From: Saccharomycopsis crataegensis
Taxonomy: Eukaryota > Ascomycota > Saccharomycetes > Ascoideales > Saccharomycopsidaceae
Assembly (NCBI RefSeq): GCF_037102585.1
Contig: NW_027043819.1
Location: 1,426,001 to 1,490,000 of the forward strand
Length of the DNA stretch: 64,000 nt
Direction of reading: 5' to 3'
Part shown: positions 42,139 through 51,447 of the stretch, piece by piece
Layout: each line of letters opens with the position of its first letter
Numbering within the stretch: position 1 is the first letter of the stretch
Notes under the pieces: model-generated
What the model was told of the DNA's origin: nothing
What the model saw: the letters and a program-made list of their open reading frames with translations, nothing else
The model's database searches: none
Made by a program: the position numbers and the translations under genes

Positions 42139-42972
42139 CTATAGAAAAACATATTGCCTAATTCGCAATGGAAGGCGGTTTATGTTTCTAACAAGAGAAG
42201 TTAACTCATCAAGTTTGCAATGATTTTCATTGATTTGAGAACCGAGAAGCATAATAGATTCCTTTGTGTCTTTTTGGATTTTTTTTAACTCATCCCTTGA
42301 ACTATTAACTTCATTTTTCATATAGTCCTTAAACTCTTCTTGCTTCTCCCCGAGCTTCTCAAGTCTTCTCTGGTTGCCGCCAAATGCCACAGCAAGAGCC
42401 CCAACTTTCTTTGTCACATCTTCAACATGTTTCGGAGGATCGGTCTCAATTTTCCTAATAATTTTTTGACCACATGTCTGCAAAAGCAGCATTGCGACTA
42501 TACCTTCCTTATAAAACAAATCATATCTATCTTCTTCAGGTTTGCTTGAAAAAGAAGGAGAGCCCGGAGGAAGATTTTTTCTGGCTTCCCTTGATACCGT
42601 CCGGAGCTGTGGCCCCAAATATCTCCTTGAAGAGGGACCAGAACCTGAAGAGGGTCTTTTTGAAGATGTTTTTGGACGTGTACTTGAGGAAGCACCAGAT
42701 CCTACTACAGGCTCCGGTTTTGTACCCAAATAAAGCTTCATCTTCCTTCAAACACATTCCATCTGCTTCATAGTGTGGAAAGAAAGTTTCCGTTTCTTTG
42801 ACTTTTCCATGCCCTCCCTCTCTTTATTGAATTCGTTCAGCTCCTCAGATTCACTTTCATCCTCCTCCTCCTCCTCATCATCACTTGAACTAAAAATGAC
42901 AATGTTGCTTGATGCTGGGTTTGAGACCTCTTCGTCGGAGCCACTGAGTATTTTAGCAGGAGCTTGCATCAT
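42139..42972 (-). pseudogene. orphan coiled-coil gene interrupted by one in-frame stop
   Basis: Two open segments lie in the same frame: 42972-42748 (74 aa) and 42741-42139 (200 aa), separated only by a TGA at 42748-42750 and two sense codons. The first is acidic (FSSSDDEEEEEDESESEEL) then basic (KSKKRKLSF). The second has a Ser/Pro/Arg-rich stretch and then a likely coiled coil (about the last 110 residues, NQRRLEKLGEKQEEFKDYM, RDELKKIQKD). Together they read as one protein of about 275 residues. The family is unknown to me. It may be a recent pseudogene, a read-through gene, two genes, or a sequencing error. Confidence 0.45.
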
Positions 42973-43964
42973 TATCTGCTTTAGATGTATTCAAAAACTA
43001 ATTAGATTCTGTATAGTGCTTACATAACAAGTCATTACAATGTGGTTCTCCCACTTAGATTTACCCAGGAGATTCCGCCATATTTTTTTTTGGGTACCCT
43101 GCTTTGGCATGGTCAATCAGAAAGTTGGCGCAAACCCTTTAAAACAGTTGACAGACAATAATATTATTGGGCATTTTCATGCCAAAGTTATTGATTGCAT
43201 CACGTGTAACACATGATCACACAAACTTTTGTTATCGCTGCTATACCAACGCCACGGTTTTAATTCTTTAATATGCATATACCATTTCTGTGGAATGAAT
43301 TGGTGTTTGGATTTTATAGAGTAAGCACCATTGAAGTGGTATACGATTAATATATTGGTGTTGGGATGTGTCTGAGTATACCACAACGGCGGTATCTAAG
43401 CTATGCTTCCAAACAATCCTACGTATGATATCAATAGTCAGGAAGGAAGAACTTTCTATAAAGGATTGCTATATCCTGTTTTTACTTCAATGAGTAAATT
43501 ATATAGAAGATAGATCAAATTAAATTAACTTGACAAACCAAAAAGAATCTTCTCACTGCTATCCATTGAATAATGGTAATTGATAATAATTAATATAGTA
43601 ATGATTTTATAATTATATAATTTTTTATGTATTTCCCATGACTTACAGGCTACAGATAAAAACAAGAAATTTTTTTTTCTATTTATGAAGTTTAGATATT
43701 CTCTTTGAGCTAATTATATGAATAGTTCTAGAAACTACTGGAAGATAATAGAAAGCTGTTAGAAGAACTATTAATATCCGATTTTGTCATAAAAGATCAT
43801 TAATAACAATTAAAAGATTAATAAATCTAATAACATTAGCGGTCGTTAGGATGATGGAGTCTTTGATGAAATGGTGTCTAAGATACCTCAGTCATAGCTT
43901 ATGCTACACCCACCCTTACACCCCATGTTTCTACTACCATTAAAGCTCTGATATTTCTCCGTCA
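42973..43964. other. gene-free stretch
   Basis: About 990 AT-rich bases. CACGTG occurs at 43201-43206. A 69-aa minus-strand frame (43177-43386, with VYHFNGAYSIKSKHQ) is the longest and is not recognised. I see no RNA gene or element here. Confidence 0.5.
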
Positions 43965-45804
43965 TTATACTTTCTCCATTCGTCTCTTGGTCTTCTCCAA
44001 GAGCTCAAGATCTCTTACTGCCTGTCTCCTATCAAACTTCAAATTAGCCTTGATTCTCAACTTCTCCCCATATTGTAAACATAGAATGGAAACGGAATAC
44101 CAAGAATGACCCCGGTGAAAAAGAATATTGTGTTACCCCAACCGTACCCAATATTATTATACATCTTTGGAGCAAAAATCGGAAAAACGAAACCAAAAAT
44201 TGATCTGAATAATGACAATGCGGCATTACTAGAAGCAGAGTATCTTGGGCTCATATCGACCACATAATTTGTCAAGAATGAGAGCATCCCAGTATAGAAA
44301 CCAGTGTATAAGAACACTCCAATACACGGACAGAGCCAGAAGGTACGGTACTGGACACACCAACCGTAAATAAGCAAACCAATTGGACAAAAAATCCCAC
44401 ACAAGTACAAAGATTTTATTCGGAATTCTGATTTGGCCTTGCCATTATTTGCGAGTGTTAACTTGCGGTATTCATAGTCATTCACAACCACCCAGATTGG
44501 ATTGAACACTAAGTAACCGGCACCAACTGACAAGTACATAAGGGCGGTAGTCTGGTAAGAATATCCATAATGACCTCTCCAGGCACTAGGAAAAGAGATA
44601 AGAATAAGATAAAAGTATCCAAAAAGGAAGGCCATGAAAATCCCAAGACCATAAATCATTGGATGATGAATGAGCAGCATAAGTGGACGTTTAATATTGT
44701 CAATGATTTTCAGCGTTGCAGCTTCATTGACATCAGCAATGTGGTAAATAGTTTTCAATTTAGAGTTTCCTGTTTGCTTTCTGAGTTTTTCACATTTCCA
44801 ATTCAACAAGACTGGACAATATGTTTCGGGGAAAAATAATAATCCAATAGTGACGGCAACAACGTCAACGATGGCAAGAACCCAAAATATCCAACGCCAA
44901 CTGATATATTCAACAATTAAACCACTACTGAGCCCACCCATGATTGGGGCCATGTTAACACACCTTGCGATAACAAGAAAATTGAAACTATGATGCTGGA
45001 GAAATAAGAATTTTTGATACCAAATTCCGCATCAATAAACTCCATCCCCAAAGTGATCCCATTGGCAGCGTACTGACTAGAGAAAGTATAAAGACCTACG
45101 ATCGCCAATGTCGCAAGTTTTTTTCCTCGACTCCAAATACGAGGGAATTCAGGATCTGATTGGGTAATCCAAGTAACCAATTCTGGATCTAAGGAAGCAA
45201 ATTCAGAACCATCAGCGGCGTTTGGTAATTGTTGGTTTTCCAGGTTTTTAGCGTTGTTAATTTTTCCGATACCGCTGGATTTTTCATCATCAACATCATC
45301 ATCTGGTTGACTACCCAGCTCGAGATCTTGGACGGAGTATTTATTATTTGTCAGTTTCGATGTGGAATAGACCAATTCATTATGCTCGAGTTTTTCCACT
45401 TCTTGTTCAGCTCTTTTTGAAAGTACGGAAATGATGGTTTGTCTTGTTTTTTGATGATCTATTTCAAAATAGTCTTCCAAGATTTCGCCAGAGACACCGA
45501 TAGTTTCTTCGCTATTATGTGGATTAATAGGAGGATGAGCCGAAGAATTTCTAGATAAACTGTGCTTCAAGCCCATTGAGAGGGAACCACCTACTCTGAG
45601 ATTACTATTTGCAGTTTTTAGGGAAATATTCGAAATTTTATGAGTCAAAGGGTTTTGTTGAATTGATTCGTGTTTTGATACTTCTTGACCGAGGGCTTGC
45701 GGAGTGAAGTTGATATTAGACTCAGAATCATCAGAAGAAGAAAAGTACGAGGATCTTGAATGTATAGATGAACGATATTTTTTGTTGTCATGGAGTGGAG
45801 ACAT
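43965..45804 (-). pseudogene. decayed DHA1-type MFS drug:H+ antiporter
   Basis: DHA1 transporters are 12-span plasma-membrane exporters of drugs and polyamines. The N-terminal part (45804 to about 44960) has a Ser-rich cytosolic region, the family's DPEFPRIWSRGKK-like entry motif, and the first spans. It then jumps from IFLLSQGV straight to MAPIMGGLSSGLIVEYISWRWIFW, a motif from the fifth and sixth spans. About 90-100 residues covering spans 2-5 are missing, and the frame changes at this junction near 44950-44975. The later half runs to 44057, where a second frame change near 44085 separates FPFYVYN from a coding-like tail (GEKLRIKANLKFDRRQ) ending at 43965. No splice signals explain the gap. 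It is a broken host gene. Confidence 0.82.
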
Positions 45805-47136
45805 GATGATAAGTACAATAGGTATATGCAATATAAGCCTAAGCTTGTGACAGTATTTCTTTGGTTATGGATTATAAAATTTAAGGTGAATTGTTGTTTT
45901 TTATTTGTAGGTAGTGACGATATCAGTGCATTATCTATCAACTGGTGCCAAGAGAGTGATAGAGAGAGAGAGAGTGATGGTGGGATATACCAAAGATGGA
46001 AAATGTAGAGTGGGTTACGTATAAATATCATTTTCTGTCCGCAAATACATTACTTATAACAGAAAAAAATAATTTCTTGTTCTTATAATATATCTATAGT
46101 TATTGAGCCATTGTGTTGATTAGACCTTGATGCTATACTATTACGGTATCCAGATACGAAAGCCTTTTCCGTAGGGGGCCAGAGGTCGATGTATGTAGCT
46201 CTATCGTTCCAGAGTGGGGGTTAGAGACGTCATGGTCCGGCGGTACGGATCACGGCCTATTCAACAGAGTAATATAATAATATAATACCAACACTGCGTG
46301 GCCAGAGGAATGAATGAGGATCGTGTCTGAAAATGGGTATCTTCAAGATCTTTGGGTTTTATTTCTTGTCCAACCCAACTTAATTTGTATTGTGATGATG
46401 AACTGGTCAAATCCTGACAGTTAACTAATACACGCAAGATTAATCAACAAATTATATTTAATGTGTCTAGGGATCCATGAGGCTAGTATTAGCCTATCGA
46501 GGTCATACAGTTGGAATGAAGATCTTATTTATTATTGAAAATATCAATTCACAGCTACCTTTTTGTGGTTTTAAAAGAAGAATACGGAAAAGATAGCGTA
46601 ACAAGAGGTGGATAAGAATTCTGGTAATTTTTCTGTGCTGTATTTATGGGAGCAAGAAGTCAATTATTTGCGTTCATTACCAAGTATTTCTGTAGCTCTT
46701 CTACAAATTCCTTCCTCGTAGAATTTAATCTAGTTATAGAACTTGTGACCCTCTTATTTGACTGAGTATAAATACTATTTATTTATAAAATAGTGGATAA
46801 AGTGGAAAGCATGAAAATTAAAAATATATATATATATATATATTAGAACTATCACAATTCCTAGAATATAATTAACGATAATAGAAGATAATATGATGCA
46901 ATAATATCTAAGCTGCCTCAAGCATTACTTATGGTGCATATTTTTCAATATCTTGTTATTTATCTCATCAAATATGAGCACTCCATTCATATTAGAAACT
47001 ATGCATAGCTAACATCTGACAGAAAGCTGTATACCGCTTCATTTGCATCCTTACAACAGACTAAACAGAGATGGTAATATATATTGAACATATCTTTTAG
47101 ATGATGAATACCAGCCTATTCCAAGATTAGCTACAC
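45805..47136. other. gene-free stretch with CGG-triplet cluster
   Basis: 1332 bases upstream of the broken transporter and downstream of the FAD oxidase. CGG triplets fall at 46238, 46241, 46246 and 46253, an arrangement like the direct-repeat targets of Zn2Cys6 regulators of drug-efflux genes; they lie about 430 bases before the transporter start. A GA-repeat is at 45960-45975 and a TA-repeat at 46812-46842. No coding segment is recognised. Confidence 0.4.
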
Positions 47137-48612
47137 CTATAATTTTGCCTTCAATGGACCAATTTTATAATCTTCAGGGCCTGAGATTTCCTGGATGTCA
47201 TATCTTCTGTTACCATTTAGACCTTCTCTTAGACCATTAGGATCCTTTTCAAAGTCTTTAGAGTATCTCCATTTGAACAAATCAGTATAGAGGTTCTCAC
47301 GTCCTTCAATCTTGTCGACCAAGAATTGACCAAGAACTGGAAGCATCTTGAAGGCATGGCCAGAACCACCACAGGCAACGAATAATCCTTTTTTCTTTGG
47401 AACAAAATCATAAATATAATCATTGTCTATGGTATCAGTATACCACAAGACTTTACTTTCGAAATTTAGTCCTGCTTTAGCGAGATCTGGGAAGAAAACG
47501 GTTAGCCATTCCCTCACCTGCTTCATAATGTGTTTTGTCAAGTATTTGAAAGGCGGATTACTGTTGGCGGTTTTAGGAATTGAGACAACCCTTCCATTAT
47601 CTAACTCCACTGGGTTTGTGTACTTTGTTTGTCTGATGATCATCTTCATATATCCCTCAGGCTCAATGATTGGAAACATAAACATACCTGCTAAGTAATC
47701 ATGCTCTCTGGAGTGGCCAGTTTTCCAGCAAATAATTGGGAAGTTCTCAGGAGAATACTTCATTCTTAAGTCTTTGCGAGATTCTGGAATTTTAAAAGTG
47801 ACAATATTACCAGCAGTTCCTTCATTGATACCATCCAATTCTGGGACTAAAGAGGTGGACCAAGGACCACTATTGATCACCACCAAATCAGCATAGTGTT
47901 TAGTTCCATCCTGGGTAACAATACCGCCAACTTCTGTTTTGCCAGTATCTTTGTAAATATATTCAACAAAAGTACCTTTTGGACCTCCAAGAACAAACTT
48001 GACCCCCATCTTTTCGGACAAATATTTTGCATATTGACAAGCCCTAGAAGCGTATAATACTCCAGAAGTAGAATCTAAAGCACCTTCTAATTTTGGAACC
48101 CTGGATTTCAAGTCTTGGGCAAATTTCATTTTATAACCAAGACCACAAGCATTGGCTCTTTTTGTATCGTCTTTGTTATTGATATCGTACCTCAATGACC
48201 CTAGACCTTCATTTTCGTAGTTTTCTATGGTAGCTTGCTCCTCCCAACCCACTTGATCGTCGATTCTCAACATACCACAAAGATCCAACACTTTCAAATC
48301 TGTGTATTTTGAAGCTTCGTTAGGTGGTAGGAGAGTAATATCACGGTTCCATTGTTGCCACACATCAAAAGCTTGGAACGCTAAATCTTGGTAATGCTTC
48401 TTTTCAGCATAATGAGCTCTGAAGACTTTGTTCATATCGGCAGAAGCGGTGTCAGCACCTTCCAAGAAAGTGTAGTGGTTCGCTTCCATATCTAAACGAT
48501 CAAAAACTGTGATGTTCTTGTAACCATTTTTGGCTAAATGGAGGGCATTTGATAAACCAAATACCCCTGCACCAACAAGGATGATTTGAGAGTCTTTTGT
48601 TATGGATGTCAT
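47137..48612 (-). CDS. FAD-dependent fructosyl-amino-acid/saccharopine oxidase-like enzyme, peroxisomal
   Basis: A 491-aa member of the DAO/monomeric sarcosine oxidase family. The dinucleotide fold is at the N-terminus (VGAGVFGLSNALHLAKNG, Gly14-x-Gly16-x-x-Gly19, then the acidic VFDR). The C-terminal half has VACGGSGHAFKMLPVLGQF, typical of fructosyl-amino-acid oxidases, and CWKTGHSREHDYLAG. The last three residues, AKL, are a peroxisomal targeting signal type 1, as expected for an H2O2-producing oxidase. Substrate cannot be read from sequence: fructosyl amino acids, L-saccharopine and L-pipecolate are the candidates. S. cerevisiae has no obvious counterpart. It is the only clearly intact gene between 41.4 and 51.4 kb. 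Confidence 0.85.
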   Translation of the reverse strand: MTSITKDSQIILVGAGVFGLSNALHLAKNGYKNITVFDRLDMEANHYTFLEGADTASADMNKVFRAHYAEKKHYQDLAFQAFDVWQQWNRDITLLPPNEASKYTDLKVLDLCGMLRIDDQVGWEEQATIENYENEGLGSLRYDINNKDDTKRANACGLGYKMKFAQDLKSRVPKLEGALDSTSGVLYASRACQYAKYLSEKMGVKFVLGGPKGTFVEYIYKDTGKTEVGGIVTQDGTKHYADLVVINSGPWSTSLVPELDGINEGTAGNIVTFKIPESRKDLRMKYSPENFPIICWKTGHSREHDYLAGMFMFPIIEPEGYMKMIIRQTKYTNPVELDNGRVVSIPKTANSNPPFKYLTKHIMKQVREWLTVFFPDLAKAGLNFESKVLWYTDTIDNDYIYDFVPKKKGLFVACGGSGHAFKMLPVLGQFLVDKIEGRENLYTDLFKWRYSKDFEKDPNGLREGLNGNRRYDIQEISGPEDYKIGPLKAKL

Positions 48613-51447
48613 TTTATTTTGAGAGTTGTTAGCGACGATGGGTTTACCGTTGCATGTAATTGATTCATTCTTCTTCGGAGATTATGAATCATTTATATAT
48701 ATATTGGTGAACAACGCAAAGACCGTAAACTTCCGAGTCAGCGGAAAATTAGATAAGGAATTTATGTGACTTCGGAAATTTTCTCGACCGATAATGCATG
48801 TTTCTGCAATGCCCGAAACTAAATTTTTATCAGTCAGCACCTACTACAATAATATAGGATGACTTTTTTTAACGATAGTTAACAACAACAACAACAAAAA
48901 AGAGAAAGAAGAAAGAAAAGGGAACACGAGCAGACCAAAAAATCAAATAAAAATAATTTTGGAGAGTTCTAGCTGTGAGGAAAGACTTTTAAGTTGAGTT
49001 GAAAAATGATTTTTTTTTTTTTCAACCGAAGAACTTGTGATAAAGGGTTCAAATATGCCTTGGATTTAGAAAGTTTGGAATTTGTTAGACCAAACAACGT
49101 GATGCTAAAAGACGTACGATTAAATCAACTATAAATACACGCTACCGTATGGTAAATAGGTAACATTCTGGGCAACAATGTAGTAACCGGATGTACAGTG
49201 ATCTCTTGTCAATTGATCGATAAGTTATCTAACTCTTATACAACGACAGTTGGTTTGTTTGAGATCTGGCCTTAAAGTGGGATATCAGAACCTATCCCTC
49301 GGCGGGAAGCTGTTTTTATTTGGATTGCTTGATGTTATTGTATCCTGCCAAGGTGCTCTTACAAAAAACACATATATTCAAAACCTTGGTACGGTATTTG
49401 CTGTGTTATTTTGGGGGATATGGCCATCTATTGCCATGATGCATGCCATTAATCCGATTTTTTTTTTTCTTCTTATTATTATGTTGTACTTTAGCTAGAA
49501 GTGTTCTAATATTTTGTGTGATTCAACATATGTGCGTATGACTTCTCTGCTTTTGCTCCAAACAACGTCACTATAATTGGTTGACTAGTACTTGAGTTAT
49601 TTGGTAACCGCAAGTTGGGGTGGGTTTAAGGTTGGCTGTTTCTTCCAACCTCACTGGACATACTAAAAAAAAAAAAAAATCACTGCGAATACTTCCTTTT
49701 TGATTGGATTTTGTGTGTGGAAATTAATACGGCCTCAAGTGGCGGATGAAGCACTAGTTTATTTCATAACTTGAAGAACCACGATGTGTATATATGGTAT
49801 GGTGGTGATATATATCTCTATTAGCCACGGTTGCAATTTATTGTTTCAGAAACTAGAAAAACAATGAAGAAAATAAAGAACTTTCAAAGTCTTCAAATAC
49901 CACACTTCTCGTTGGTGATAAAACCGACAAAAAGGATTCTGATTTTACATATCGTTGATGAGTTTTATTTCTTTGTACAAGTTTTTCCATCGAGTTCTTT
50001 CTGTTGAGAAGTGCTTATCAATTATCTTTTGATTTTATTTGTTCATTGTGCTGCCTCCTTAGTGAAACCGGGCCTCTTTTTACCTTTGGGCTTGCTTGTA
50101 TGTAAGTATCATTTCAAAAAGTTGATGAACTACCATAATTACCATAAGTCAACTACTCACACTGGCTTGCTTTTGATGCGATAGGAACTTTTGTGAAACT
50201 TCCATAAAGAGACCATACAGCGGGAGAAATTTATCTATCTATTGGAATCACTCTTTTACGACATTTAAAGGTCAATCTTATAGAATCCATTATCACTTTC
50301 AATATGGTTCATTGGACGTAAAGCTTTTTCTTATTGGAAAACTAGTAGCTAGCTCTGGCTAACTTAAGAGCTGCATTTAATTCACAATTAATGCCTGTTT
50401 TAAATATATATATATGTATAAATATAAATATATATATTTTATTATCGTTGTTCTTCATTCTCAAATGCACTATTCTTTCATCCAATAATAACTTCACCAG
50501 CATGAATAGTTTGCAGGAGGTGTTTTTATCCTACAGGCTATTTGATATACTTAATGCGAAGGAATTATTGATACTCACAATAACTCAAAAAAGTCATAAT
50601 GAAGCAAATAAATCATTACTTGAAATAATTGTGCCATGTCTAAAAAAAAAAAAAAAAAAGAGAATAGAGGAAAAATGGTGCGGATATGTTGTATGTTTCA
50701 GTAATGGCGACTTGCGGGTATCGGAACCTTTCTAAAAAAAATCTTTTCTGAAGTGCAACACTCACTGGCAGCTCCAGATGTTCTAGATATCTACAGACAT
50801 TCATCACCCCTTCAACTTGTGATCCGTAGTTACACAGAATATTCTACTTTAGCTGAGATATATACAGATGTATACATATCGCTAACACCGCGACTTCTCA
50901 CGTGAAAAAGTGAGCTGAGAGGAAGGAATCAAGACAGTTACTTCTCCAGCTTCCCTTCTCTCATATTACAATAGGAGATCGACTCAACAGTTATTATACA
51001 GAAGTAAAACACCACCACAATAGTGAGTAAAGCACTAAAAATGCCCCAATGTAACAGCCCAAAGCCCCAAAAAACAATGAGGCCACATGACACATCACGT
51101 GGTGTTTCATCTCTCCTTATTCTCTCAACCATCGATAAAATTACAGCCTCTCATTCTAAATTTATATTAAGTTGCAATATCATCCCATCTAATCTTCATT
51201 CCATCTCATCGCTCGCTCAAAACCAAAGATACTAATATATATCTACATATATCTATATCTCCTGCGGATCATCCCTATCTCCAGATATCAACAAAAAAAA
51301 AGGATCATCACCTATCTCCTTTTTTTTCATTACTTTTTTTTTTTTTTTTCTTTTTCCATGGATGGGTGGCATACTTTCGGATCTGGATTACATCATAAAC
51401 ATATAGAAAGACACACCACCACATCATCATAAAATAATCACTACAAA
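48613..51447. other. 2.8-kb gene-free divergent region
   Basis: The longest gene-free block. It lies between the divergent starts of the FAD oxidase and the KCH1-like gene. CACGTG occurs at 50899-50904 and 51096-51101. A 7-bp hairpin (AGGTTGG at 49629-49635, CCAACCT at 49645-49651) precedes a 14-base A-run. An 82-codon hydrophobic frame at 49250-49498 lacks an ATG start and is not recognised. TA-repeats occur near 50405-50435 and 51235-51260, and pyrimidine tracts near 51318-51355. It may contain long promoters, an unrecognised ncRNA or a decayed gene. Confidence 0.45.

Noticed and set aside
44057-44975. An intron as the cause of the gap in the DHA1 transporter
   Set aside because: No donor, branch or acceptor fits, and the missing residues are absent from the DNA, so a deletion is the simpler reading.
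49250-49498. 82-codon hydrophobic frame
   Set aside because: No ATG start and no recognisable transporter motif; hydrophobicity follows from T-rich sequence.
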